Assembly (NCBI GenBank): GCA_905250075.1
Contig: CAJNOP010000004.1
Location: 1,674,971-1,738,970 of the forward strand
From: Rotaria sp. Silwood1
Taxonomy: Eukaryota > Rotifera > Eurotatoria > Philodinida > Philodinidae
DNA length: 64,000 bases
Direction of reading: 5' to 3'
In this document: positions 1 through 10,883 of the stretch, piece after piece
How the letters are laid out: the number at the start of each line of letters is the position of its first letter
How positions within the stretch are numbered: position 1 is the first letter of the stretch
Notes under the pieces: model-generated
Database searches by the model: none
The model's input: only the letters and a program-made list of their open reading frames with translations
Told to the model about the DNA's origin: nothing
Program-made: the position numbers and the translations under genes

Positions 1-428
1 CTCTACACTAATCATTATTTGGATTCCTATTAACGTTGGTAGCAACGGAAAAGAAATTGAAAATAAGCGTGTCGAATAATTTTGGAAGACATTGTATATA
101 TCAGAGGTCTCCATGGATTGGGCCGATTTTCTTCGCCACAACCCAATCCATTGAACCTTCTTGTAATGATAATAAATAACTTTCACTAGCAAAGCAAGCC
201 AAACTATCTGTTGAGAAGAATTGCCATTAGACGAGTGACTCATGGACATCTGTAGGTAGGCCATTGTTTTAAAAAAAACACCGTGAGCTTGGCCAGGCCA
301 AAAGTTGATAATCCATGTGTCGACTTTCTTCGGCCGAGCTCAGTCCATTGAAACTTCTCGTGTATTAGTAATAGAATTATATCTCTTATATGGCATTACT
401 GTTAATAGCGATCGTAGTGAACACTTAC
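1..428. other. Left edge: no exon seen; short hairpin
   Basis: The ChaC2-like gene should continue here on the minus strand, but I find no further exon of it, so this is probably intron. A hairpin is visible at about 111-155, with GGATTGGG and CCCAATCC arms and about 20 bases between them. A diverged relative of the same stretch recurs at about 312-382, sharing TTTCTTCG and TCCATTGAA. This suggests old repeat copies inside the intron. Confidence 0.4.
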
Positions 429-660
429 AGATTCATTTCCCGTTGAAATCAAAGTAGCTACTCGTCCAGGCTAAATAGAATAAATAATAATTTTATTTAA
501 ATTTCCAATCACTTGTGATGATTACTTTTCCTGGTATACCACGATGGTCTTCTGATAATTGCCAAAAACGTCGAATGAAACCTTTAACATGACCTTCTAT
601 TCGATTAATATATCGAAAATCTGGTTTCCATACAATCGAACCATATCCAAATATCCACAT
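429..660 (-). CDS. ChaC2-like gamma-glutamylcyclotransferase, first two exons (partial)
   Basis: Start of a glutathione-specific gamma-glutamylcyclotransferase, the cytosolic ChaC family that splits glutathione into 5-oxoproline and Cys-Gly. Exon 1 is 526-660 (45 codons, ATG at 660) and exon 2 is 429-470 (14 codons). They are joined by a 55-nt phase-0 GT-AG intron. The protein opens [15 protein letters not shown], the substrate-loop signature at the extreme N-terminus as in ChaC2, and continues [16 protein letters not shown] then PGRVATLIS across the splice, an exact family match. After exon 2 there is a good donor (gtaagtg), but no further exon lies in the remaining 428 bases. The catalytic glutamate region is therefore off the window. 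The start codon is only about 255 bp past the stop of the upstream phosphorylase remnant on the same strand. Confidence 0.85.
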
Positions 661-914
661 GAATAATCGAATAAAAAAAAGCTTTTTTTTTCTCTATTTT
701 CTAAAGTTTAATTGTCAAAGATACAGAACAAAAGAAACAATGATGTTTTCATGTAAAATGCTTGTTTATAATATACAAATTGAATTGCGCGAACAAATAA
801 ATATACAATACAAAGCGAAAACAAAGGAAAAAAATTAATCATTAATCCTAATGCTTTTTTTTTGTTTGTTACAAAGTTGATCGCTAAAATAAATATATAA
901 TTTTATTGTTCTTT

Positions 915-1739
915 TTAATAATCTTGTCGTCGAACATGGTTTTGTGTTGATTCGAGTTTTTCTCCTTCATCTTTTGTTCCTGGTCGGCCTTCTTCTGGTG
1001 CAGGTAACTTTTTATCTGACGGTGTAACACCCCAAATTTCTTTAGCATATTGAGCAATGGTTCTATCAGATGAAAATTTGCCTGATGCAGCTATGTTTAA
1101 TATAGCTTTTTTCGTCCACTCGATTGGATTCTATAAATTAATAACAAAACAAAATAAAATAAATCGAAGTGTATCTTTTAATATACTTTAAATAATTGCT
1201 CAACACGTTCATGTGCTTTAATATATTCAGCATAATCTGCAAGTAACATATAACTAAAAAAAAGGAAATCTAGTTGTTGATTTCTTTTTAATAAAAAATT
1301 AATCTTCAAACGTACCGATCATTTGAATCAAGTAAACTTTTAATAATATCAGAAAATAGATTTGGATCTTCTGGTGAAAAATATCCGTCTCTTATTTGAT
1401 CTAATGCTCGTTTTAATTCTGGTTCACGTTCATAAAATTCTTTTGAGTTATATCTAAATAAAAAAAAGCAGAAGTTTTTTTTATAAATGAGAAATTAATT
1501 AATATGTTTTATTTGGTTTTACCCTTTTTCGTTTAATGCATCAACATCTTGAACTGTCATACCAAATATAAATATATTATCACGTCCAACTTCTTCATCC
1601 ATTTCAACATTGGCACCATCCAAGGTACCAATAGTTAATGCTCCATTAAGCATCATTTTCATATTACCTGTACCGGATGCTTCCAAACCAGCCAAAGATA
1701 TTTGCTCAGATAAATCAACTGCCGGAATAATTTTTTCAG
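915..1739 (-). pseudogene. Glycogen phosphorylase, 3' end only (5'-truncated)
   Basis: The last about 212 codons of a glycogen phosphorylase (EC 2.4.1.1), the PLP enzyme that releases glucose-1-phosphate from glycogen in the cytosol. The exons are 1523-1739, 1316-1453, 1187-1253 and 915-1130, and all splice phases agree. The first contains [16 protein letters not shown], whose lysine is the PLP Schiff-base residue, then [10 protein letters not shown]. Later exons give NDRYMLLADYAEYI and [20 protein letters not shown], ending in TAA at 915-917. An acceptor AG in the correct phase (1) precedes 1739, so the piece once joined more exons. The roughly 630-670 upstream codons are not found anywhere to the right. 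The next 1.9 kb holds an N gap and an inverted repeat, then an oppositely oriented gene. Either the gene is broken here or the assembly is wrong; an enormous intron is less likely. Confidence 0.85.
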
Positions 1740-1895
1740 CTTAAAAATAAAAACTTCGTGTATATATTTGTATGAAATAATTCAAATAATATCAAAAACA
1801 AATGAAAATGAAGTCTCTCTGCTTATGAAATCGATTTTTGAGTCAGAAATATGCAAATGGCATGAATTTTTCCGTTTGAAAGCACGGTGCTATCA

Positions 1896-1995
1896 NNNNN
1901 NNNNNNNNNNNNNNNNNNNNNNNNNNNNNNNNNNNNNNNNNNNNNNNNNNNNNNNNNNNNNNNNNNNNNNNNNNNNNNNNNNNNNNNNNNNNNNN
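1896..1995. other. Assembly gap (100 N)
   Basis: A run of 100 N, the usual placeholder for a scaffold gap of unknown size. It sits just upstream of the last visible phosphorylase exon and beside an inverted repeat, so the missing sequence may be repeat. Confidence 0.98.
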
Positions 1996-2310
1996 TTTTT
2001 TATTAAAACCTTTATCACTCTCAAGATATATGTTGGATTGAAATTCTCGTTGATGAACTGTGTTGGAGCAATGGTGCTTCATATATAAAAGTCATCAATG
2101 CAGAACCTACATTCGAATTTGAACTCTAACGGATAGTTTTCCTAAAAAACTGTTCTTTTATAGAGATTTATGTAGAGGTTCACGAATGTTACTTAAATTT
2201 ATATATCGACTATTGTATTTTCTAGAGTATCACTGTTAGAAGGCCATTTATCAACAAGAATTTAGATCTAACATCTCTCTTGAGAGTAGTCGAGGTTTTA
2301 ATTAAAACAA
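1996..2310. repeat. Imperfect inverted repeat beside gap
   Basis: The stretch 1996-2080 pairs imperfectly with 2225-2308 in reverse complement. Shared blocks include AAAACCT/AGGTTTT, CTCTCAAGA/TCTTGAGAG and TTCTCGTTGATGAA against TTTATCAACAAGAA. The arms are about 85 bp, roughly 70-75% identical by eye, with about 145 bp between them. The right flank (2310-2407) may pair with sequence lost in the N gap. This looks like the remains of a fold-back element. Confidence 0.6.
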
Positions 2311-3648
2311 ATTCCACAATCCGACGTTGAACCGGCCCAACTTGAGCACCCGAGACTGAACTAGGCGGATCTAATATTGAAGTGAATCGAACATCGAATG
2401 TCGACACACAAATGTATCACTTATAGATTTTTTTCGTTATGATGTAGGTGCTTGATTTCTTACAAAATGCTCTAGTACAATCCTATTTGTTTTTCCTCAT
2501 GCTATTTCTTTTACATAAGATTTGTATTGGTTTCTCGAGACTTCTCTTCTGTCTGACACTTTTTAGTACGCTCTTCTCCGCATTTTCTTATATACTTCTG
2601 CTGATGATCTGTCATTGAAAGTTTACATTGAATTAAAAAACTGAACTATAGCAACGCGTCGAAATTAAAAAAACTGACTTTGCGATTGTGTGAGCTTCTT
2701 CAAAGAACATACTTTTTAACATATTTTAGGCATAGCTATTAGATTGAAGTTTTGTAAAACATCTCTATCAGCAAAGGATATACCTTTCGATAAGCAAAGA
2801 AAACAAGAACACCCACGGAAAACAACGAAAGTTCTATTGATACAACAACTGTGCCATTAACTTTTTTATTTAGATATTCAGGTCATTTTACTTAACAAAA
2901 ATTATATATTTACTTATCGATGTACCATATATTATTAAGCAAATTAAACTATTTTACTTAGAATTTAAATAAAAAACTTAACAAAAATACTTTTTTTACT
3001 TAGAATTCTTTTCAATAAATTATCTAGCAAAAATTTAATTTTTTACTTAGCTTTTATTTAAAATTACTTAGCACTTAAATAGTAGCCAAAAATATAAAAT
3101 ATCATGTTTTCATAACGTATCCAGGGCAAGTTATTTAACTTTCAAGATACGTTAAACTTAGAAATCAAAACGAATCAGGAAAGGTATTCTCCTCTATTTG
3201 TAACAACAAAGCATAGTGTCGTTCAGGCTAACTACATGTTCAGACGACCTTCTTTCATATGGTTCAAACAACACTATTTTTGCTCATACAATAGTGGGGA
3301 ATACTTTTCGCAATTCATTTTCATCCCTAAAATTCAAATACCTGGAAATTTAAATCATTGGCTCTAGGTACACTATAGGAACAAAATATTTTAGATTTGT
3401 TAGTTTGATGGTAAGAGCTTTCATTTGATCGGATTATAGTCAATCTCCTTAACTTACAGTACATCATCTTTCATTGCCAGTCACTAAAAGTATCAACAAA
3501 TACTATCTCGAAATATTTTACATATTCTTTAGAACCCAATAGAAATGCCTAGCATTTCTCATAATATAAATGAAGGCTCCGTAAAAATCATGCTTCACAA
3601 AAGCAGGATATCTTTGTTTGTTTGTAATGTTGACATTAATTTTTCTAG

Positions 3649-6307
3649 ACTGGTGTTCTAACTGCGGAAGTCGTCGCGCCTCACTATTTCAAAGATATCA
3701 TTGCACTATTTTTTGGTAGTATGGCATTTAGTTATGCTGTCGAACTGGTCAATCTTCATCGACGTATTGCTCTATTCGTATTGAGTCGAATTGGCATGGC
3801 AACTAAATGGTATAAGATAACTTGATCAGCTCGATCATGCAACAATAATACTATTGAATGCAAGAGGCAATCAATCAGTTCTGTACAGCAACTCTTTTCT
3901 CTAAATTGATCCTATCCTTATTTGGAAAATACAAAATTATGTCTAGTGGATTTCTTATACTTAAAATTTTTAAGTTTACCTAATTCTTATGTATTGAATT
4001 CTTATAATGAATAATTAGGATTATGGCTGGTATGATGGTAGTAACAGCGTTTCTTTCAATGTGGATGAACAATATTGCATCAACATCAATTATGTTGCCT
4101 GTAGTATTAGCCCTTGTCGATGAACTCGAGATTTACAGCGAAAACTCTCGCAATCGACAACAAGGCAACATACAGAGAGCATCTTTTATAAATGGTATCA
4201 TATTACTCAATAGTTAGTTATAGTTTCCTATGCACAAAACTGTATTTAGTTGCATTCGATTCCACAAATATGGAAGAGTCTGACGAAAATAAAATCGGCG
4301 AGATCTCTCATACTATTCAAAAAACTGAGCAATCGTAAATATGCGAGATTTGACATTTGCATAATCTGTGGCTTTCTTTTCCTACTTTAGAAAACTAGAA
4401 ACGCCCGTAGTAGTACATAATCGCTTGAAATTATTATGCTGTAAACGGCAACAAATTGAACTTAGCAATACATACAAGAAAAACTATGATCAATTGAAGA
4501 AAGGTGACCTTCTTTCCTATTCGTGGTCTAGAATTGGCTCTACTTTTATGTATATGTTTATATGTAGGATTCCTTCTTGCCGTAGCCTATTCTTCGTCTA
4601 TCGGTGGGCTATCTAGTTTAGTTGGCACGTCACCCAATATTTATCTCAAAGGTTTTGTTGACAGGTAAATTGAAAAAATAGAAATATTAACTGAACATAT
4701 ATCATATGCAACATAGTAAATACGGTCGTACTAACTTTCGCATAAATTTTCTCAATTTTCTACTCTTTTCTCTACCGGCTGGAATAATAATGCTTATATT
4801 CTGTTGGGTATGGTTACAACTGTGCTATAATAAGACAGAGTACGTATGCACAATTTGTAATATTACATATTTTGTACTAAAAAAAGAGAACGTTGACTTA
4901 TTTAATTATTTCAAGACTCTTTCAATGTCGACCATCGGATGAAGCTCGTGAAACTCAAGATAATTTGAAAGTAATGCTAACAAAACAATATAGAGATCTT
5001 GGACGACCTAAGTGAATAATTCGAAAAAAACGAAAGAATTTCTATGTACATGATTCTACTCTACTTTTTAGATGGAGTGAACTCACCGTAACTGTCATAT
5101 TTGTTCTTATGATATTTCTATGGACAACAAGAGAATTTTCCGATACAATAGGATGGGGCGTGATATTTCAACGCAAGTATTTATATAGTTCTTTTCTTTC
5201 TGCCTCAAACATTGAATTTAAGAAGAACATGTTTTCTTTTCTAGATATGTCAGTGATAGTACTGTAGCTATTCTCTGCGGAATACTTCCATTAATTTTAC
5301 CAGACAGTAATCCATTTAATCGTAGGATATTTCTGTAATTAGAGACTAAAATATATTTATGTTAGTGAATATTTTCCTTCATAAGGACAACGTGACTGGA
5401 GGTATCAGCCAATAATGAAATGGGATAGTTTAGTGCAGCATGTTTCATGGGGATCAATAATTCTACTTGGTGCTGGACTTGCAATAGCCACTGCTTTCGA
5501 AGTACGTTGAAATGAATACATTCGTATAATACACAAATATCATTGAAATTTTAAGCAATCAAAATTATCGAAAAGTGTGGCACAAGCTCTGAATTTTGTA
5601 TCTGATGTACCACGAGCTGCAGCTATTATGATCATTATTGTTATTAGTGGTCTGTTTACCGAAGTAGCATCGAATCTAAGTACGGCAACCATCTTTTTTC
5701 CCGTGCTTGACTCTGTGGTAAGGAACAAAATAACTTTTGTCTGTCAAATATATGGATATCTTGAAATAAAAATAGATTTACTATCAAAAAGTTTGCATAT
5801 GAGCATAAATTTCTTTTTCAAATACATAAAAATTAGCTTTTTGGGATCTAGATGACAAAATTAATGTTAAATCGTTTCTATTTGCATAAAATATTCAAAT
5901 GATAGGCAACTTCATCTGGTATACATCCAGCATTTCTTCTTTTACCATGCACATTAGCTGTCTCTTTAGCTTTTATGTTGCCCATATGTAAGTATTGACA
6001 TTAAACATTACATAATAGCACTGAACTTTTCTTTCATACAGCTACGGCGCCAAATGCCATCGTTTTTGCCAGTGGTGCCATTCGAGTAGTCGATATGGTG
6101 AGTTTAACAACGTTTTCACCCACCTATCAAAATCAATTGAAAAAGTTCTAGATTAAAACAGGTATAGGAATGAATTTCGTCGGATTCTTAGTTATCTTTT
6201 TGGCTGCCAATACATGGATGCCAAAAATATTCGACCTAAACGATCAAACTGTGGCATATTTCTTCAACGTGAGCTTGACCGCTCATTCCCGCACTCCCAA
6301 TATCTAG
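3649..6307 (+). CDS. SLC13-type sodium/anion (di-/tricarboxylate or sulfate) cotransporter, N-terminus missing
   Basis: Multi-pass plasma-membrane carrier of the SLC13/DASS family. Fourteen exons can be chained with consistent phases: 3649-3809, 4019-4194, 4250-4334, 4391-4503, 4568-4664, 4717-4839, 4916-5011, 5072-5176, 5246-5322, 5386-5501, 5556-5717, 5906-5987, 6042-6097 and 6152-6307, giving about 534 residues. Landmarks are HYFKDIIALFFGSMAFSYAVE, the first SNT-type loop (SMWMNNIASTSIMLP), AVAYSSSIGGLSSLVGTSPN, the second repeat loop (FTEVASNLSTATIFFP), then LPCTLAVSLAFMLPI and TAPNAIVFASGA. The first exon seen has an acceptor but no start. Family members have about 60 more residues (first membrane helix), which I could not find upstream. 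Substrate cannot be assigned. The last exon reads into VSLTAHSRTPNI-stop, so the exact C-terminus is uncertain. Confidence 0.88.
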
Positions 6308-6756
6308 TTTTTTTTTCCAATGAAACAGACTACATACATACTACGTATTAATCTACGTTACATGTTCAATGATATAACGCAAAAAAAACTATGCTCTGAT
6401 CTGTCTTGATATATTAGAAAAAAGAACGAAGACTTCATCAGGCAATATGTAGTAATAGTAGAAATGGGCATTGGAGTATGTATTTGTGTGTGTGTGTGTA
6501 CGTGAAGAAAATAAAACAAACACGTCCACAGTTCCAAGAAGTCAAATTGTTTGATGGACAAAAACAATCGTACAAAGTCCGTTTGATTCCATATCTCCAT
6601 ACAATCTAACAGGGTTAACAAGACTGCTTGATCAAGCCGAATATGATGATAGACACGATCGATGTGACCTTGACAAATTAATTCGTAATTAATTGAGCAA
6701 TACACACAATCTGATGAAAGATTATCGATCTAGTCTTCAGAAATAATCAATAATAG
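6308..6756. other. Spacer after SLC13
   Basis: No gene recognised. It contains a short (TG)n run at about 6482-6500, and otherwise looks like non-coding AT-rich DNA leading into the telomere-like array. Confidence 0.5.
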
Positions 6757-6787
6757 TAGGGTGTGGGTGTGGGTGTGTGGGTAGGTG
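6757..6787 (+). repeat. Short G-rich TGTGGG array
   Basis: About 31 bp reading GGGTGTGGGTGTGGGTGTGT, i.e. four to five copies of the TGTGGG hexamer on the plus strand. This is the unit I recall as the telomeric repeat of bdelloid rotifers. The G-rich strand points right, so a telomere end would lie to the right. The array stops 19 bp before an array of opposite orientation. Confidence 0.75.
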
Positions 6788-6806
6788 AAAAGTGAATGCC
6801 AGTAAA

Positions 6807-6930
6807 CTCACACCCACACTCACACCCACACCCACACCCACACCCACACCCACCCTCACCCACACCCACACCCACACCCACCCACACCCACACCCACGCC
6901 ACACACCCACACACACCCACACCCACACCC
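6807..6930 (-). repeat. C-rich CCCACA array (inverted telomere-like repeat)
   Basis: About 124 bp of mostly ACACCC/CCCACA hexamers with a few variants (ACTC, CCTC, CACG). It is the reverse complement of TGTGGG, so a telomere end would lie to the left, facing the G-rich array at 6757-6787. The array ends sharply at CACACCC before ordinary sequence. A plain (CACACC)n microsatellite is the alternative, but the hexamer period and a second array 12 kb away favour an interstitial telomeric repeat. Confidence 0.75.
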
Positions 6931-8777
6931 TAAAATGCTTGCCGGATGAAGGTCACTGTAAACGTGGGAGATTTCTGGTGAAACTACCCTATACTATAAG
7001 ATTTTCACTAAAACGTGCTCGATTTTAAACAGAAATCGTTCAAAATGAACTTAGATTGTTCACTGACGAGGTCCAAACAGGCCACAAGGGCTGTCGGCGT
7101 GCCCGTCACAGACAGGTCAGGTCGATTCTTAGAACAGACCAGACAGGTCACGCCAAGAAAATCAAAGGACAGGCACAGGCATGCCATGCCTTCAAAAAGT
7201 GGGCCTGTTTGGACCTCTTGGTCACTGTAATGACACTTTTCCATTACTAATGCTTTGACAGTGTAAGTGTTTACCTTACATTCAATACGTTATGAAAAGT
7301 ATAAGTATGTTTAGAGAAAAATAAAGAAATACAGAAAAACATTAATATTTGAGGAAAACAATTATATTTTTGTTATAAAACATTTTTACTGAAATCTAAG
7401 AGATAAAAATGTCAATGATATTATTATACGTAGGAGAGAAATCATGTGTAGTAACTAAGAAACCTTTTATAGTAGACTATGATTCAACTTCAGCTGATAT
7501 AATCAGGATTCAAAGTCGATGCGATATCACGAATGACAAATATTGAATGATCAGATCGATAATTGATGAGATCAAACTATTGTTCATGAAACATAATACT
7601 GAGTCTTTTTCGCTGATATTTTGCAGACTTGGATAAGAAATAATACAGTTTAAATAACATTAATACAATTATTTTATTGTTGTCAAAGTGGAGCTTCAAT
7701 GGTTTCTCTATAAACTATTTTGTGCCCAAGTGTAATCATGCAATCATAGAACTCTTTATCACCATTGAAAATTATATTTTTAATGCGATTCATTTTGCCA
7801 ATTAAATCTTGTGCAAGGAGACAAATGGTTTTTTTTTCGACAAATATATGAACGTATTCACACAAATGCAGTTAATATTTAAATTGTCCTTCATAAAATG
7901 ATTCTGATTATTGTAGTAGATGTTTTTTTTTTCATTCAACTCAAAGAAATGCTACTCAAGAATATTTTAAATTATCATATCATAGAAACAATATCCTTCG
8001 GGTCATTTCCAGTGATCAAAATTTGTTTATTCGATATTTTCAGAGCATTATTTTGTAGTATACAAAAATTTCAATCAACAGGTACGCAAACTCATATAGA
8101 TTTCAACTGGTCGAAGTACAGTAAAAAAAATACTCTAGAACTAGTTCTATCAGCAATCACTTTTAAAAGTGTCATCTGACGGTTTTTCAAACATAAAAAA
8201 ATCTTTGGCAGGGATCAATCTCATTATTAATCGATTCGTTGATTTATTGCATTTAAACACACAATTGTTGTTTCGATAAATCACAATTAATACAATTTTG
8301 CGAGGATATGGATATTTCTAGAAAGACATTTTTAACAAATTGATGGACGCCAGGGATATTTACGGCATCGTTGTCACGTCGCCACTGTAACGGCAGCCTC
8401 ATAGTATATATTTTATTAAAATACTGTGGCTATAACTTGTTACAGAGCTAATTGCAGTTGGGCAGTGGTGCGATAGAATTGATTTTCAACCATGTTAGGA
8501 TAACGAAAGACTTTCAGCGGCAACAAAATTCTTTCATTGATATTGATGTCGATTAATTCGTCAAAATCAAATCAATATTTTCATAGATCTTTTTATTTTA
8601 CCTAGAAACTCATCCATTCTTGTTTACTATTTCACAGAATATACAAGAAATTTCATCTTTGAAGTTACTCTTGTTACAGTCCGTATCTGTAGAAGAGGAA
8701 GGTGTATACATTCCGGATTCCTATAATGAAGTTCTTCCCATTTCGCAATTTTTAAAAATATTCAAAAAAAATTTTAC
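6931..8777. other. Non-coding tract, decayed; hairpin at 7070-7217
   Basis: No recognisable gene. The 7000-7250 stretch is much richer in GC than its surroundings and contains the inverted repeat listed separately. Open frames at 7683-7865 (minus) and 7898-8179 (plus) show no family signature and are probably chance. At about 8640-8715 on minus there is a short coding-looking stretch that I could not identify. Confidence 0.4.
7070..7217. repeat. GC-rich inverted repeat
   Basis: GAGGTCCAAACAGGCCAC at about 7070 is matched in reverse complement by GTGGGCCTGTTTGGACCTC ending at about 7217, which is 18 of 19 positions. The roughly 110-bp loop carries repeated ACAGGTCA-like motifs. Its base composition differs from the AT-rich flanks, consistent with a small hairpin element. 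Confidence 0.65.
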
Positions 8778-9388
8778 CTGGATAAAGTGTGATACATGAT
8801 ACACTATGACATAGTCTATCGAATTGTTTGAGAAATAAATAAAGTGGCGAATTCAAATAAACTTTAATTTGTTGAAGGTCTGAATAATTATATGCATATG
8901 AATGATTACTTAATGAAAAGAAAAACAATAGATACAAAAGTTTTCAAAAATAAAATATTTTACCTTAAAATATCATAGTATTGAAATCGTTTGAAATCCG
9001 AAGCAAAGAAAATATGTTGATATGATTCGTCTTCGTCATAAACACATTTAACATTTGTCCATTGATCTAAAATAAAAAAAGAATCAGTTTTAAAAGAATT
9101 TATTATTTTAGAAATATCATTTTTTAATAATGATGCACCTTGTATACCAATATCAATATGAAAGTGTTTTAAATTAATTATATGATCAGGTAAACAATAT
9201 TGTCGAATGAAATTTGCATCAACAACAGATTTCCATATTGGTTGATTTTTTATTCATTCATCATAAAGATATAACTCAATTTTAAGCTTTATAATATAAT
9301 TAACATTGTTCAAAAGCCATTTTAAATAAGCGATTTGTAAATCATTTCTAATGGAACATTTCAATTTAAAACATTTCAATTTTGGAAC

Positions 9389-10883
9389 CTATTTAATAAA
9401 AAAAAATTAGTCATAACTTTCTTTTAAAATCAAAAAGAAACTGCAAATAATCTATTTCAAGTTGATCTTTTTATTCTTAGTAAATAATTGAAATTGTCAT
9501 TATACCCAATTTTTTTTCTGATCATATTAATGAAGTTTTTCCTAGTAATGAATTTTATCATGGTTTTTTATCGCTTGCGTTTTGACTTCCGTTAGCTCAT
9601 CGATAGAAATAGAATTTTTCCAATTTAATAAAGAAAGAAGCGTGATTCTACTAAATAGATAATAAGTGTCTTTTCATAAAAATCCTTTTACGAAGAATCA
9701 TACAGAAGATCTTTCGTTTTATTCAAGGATTTGATTGTGTCGGATGATTCGATATTCGTGTTGCACATGTTTATGTCGCATTCATGACGAAATCGAGATG
9801 TCATCTAGTTTCATTTATTTTCTCAGTTTAAACATCTTTTGTATCTATTTTCTTTTGCGATTATCTCAAGAACCAAAACTCAGCAAATAATCGTTGAAAT
9901 GAGAAGCCAAAAACTGAAGATTGAGTCGATACTTTCTATTAAAACATTGTCTGTTAAATGTTTCCTTTCTTCAAGAATAGATTCTGAAAATGGCAAATTT
10001 AAAAAAAAAACATTTTTTTAAAACATTTTCAGATAATTGAAATAAAAACAAAGACATGTGAGATATCAGACTCTTTTCTCATATGTCGAGCATATGTGAA
10101 TATATGCTGATAATAGATAAGGAATGATAATTCAAATAATTCAATGATCAATCAAAAGCGATTTTGCCGATACGCATTGATAAAGTTTTCATAGTAATGA
10201 ATTTTATTGTAAAAGTATTTTTTAACAAAAAAGCAAGAAAATTTAGTCGCCACTCCTCCAAATTATGTCACAAACATTTGTTAATTCAGTTGGCGATAGA
10301 TAATGAATCGAATTCATAATTAAATAATGAATTAAAATCACTCGTCAGTAAATCTATCGATATGCTTTATTCTCGTTATGATCTATTCCATTATGACTAC
10401 TTTTGATGTTAACTCTAAGTCAGATCAACTGATGGATAGACCGTCAATTTTTGGATTTCGTTTCATTTAGAAACGAAAAAATAAGTTCGATTCCAGTAAA
10501 AGATGATTATTGGTAGGAAAAAGCTTCCGATACACTACAAAAACGATCTTTTTCAGTCAGAAATCTTTTTTTTTTGAAATTGAGCGAAACTCGTATACGA
10601 TTTAGTTTGTATCTGCGCTGTTTGATATTCATAAACGAAATTATTCTTTCTTTGAAATATATGATAGACTAGTAGAAGAACTCTTTATTGATTATGAGGA
10701 AATAATGTTCATCACTGATTTTTCAGCATCATCGTTTTGTTATACTGTGTTGAGGCTCGAGTCTTAGTTCAATTAGAAATCTTTTCTGTTAAATAGCATA
10801 TACGCACGATATAATATTTAACTAAGAAGTTTTTTTCTTCTTTAATCAGATCAACAACTGAAATAATATTAGATTGATCTTAC
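9389..10883. other. Enlarged intron or insertion inside the F-box pseudogene
   Basis: About 1.5 kb between two F-box/LRR exons where a roughly 60-nt intron would be usual. A diverged direct repeat is visible: TAGTAATGAATTTTAT at about 9544 and again at about 10193, each preceded by a similar gaagttttt/aaagtttt stretch. No open frame is worth calling. Confidence 0.45.

Larger units (their letters stand above)
1740..3648. other. Spacer between two 5'-truncated genes
   Basis: No exon of glycogen phosphorylase (minus) or of the SLC13 N-terminus (plus) could be found here. The stretch holds the 100-N gap at 1896-1995, the inverted repeat at 1996-2310, and very AT-rich low-complexity sequence at about 2870-3090. 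In the last part, variants of tttacttagcaaaa recur. Confidence 0.6.

Noticed and set aside
2222..2407. 61-codon minus frame in the spacer
   Set aside because: It overlaps one arm of an inverted repeat and has no phosphorylase similarity, so it is not the missing 5' exon.
4368..4616. 82-codon plus-strand frame within the SLC13 gene
   Set aside because: It runs through a 64-nt intron (4504-4567). Splicing there gives KKGFLLAVAYSSSIGG, the expected SLC13 sequence, whereas the unspliced frame loses similarity.
6737..7028. Frames with long Thr-His-Pro or Val-Trp-Gly repeats
   Set aside because: They are translations of the CCCACA/TGTGGG array and not genes.
8640..8740. Possible extra exon of the F-box gene on minus
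   Set aside because: A short coding-looking stretch exists, but no splice pair or family match could be shown.
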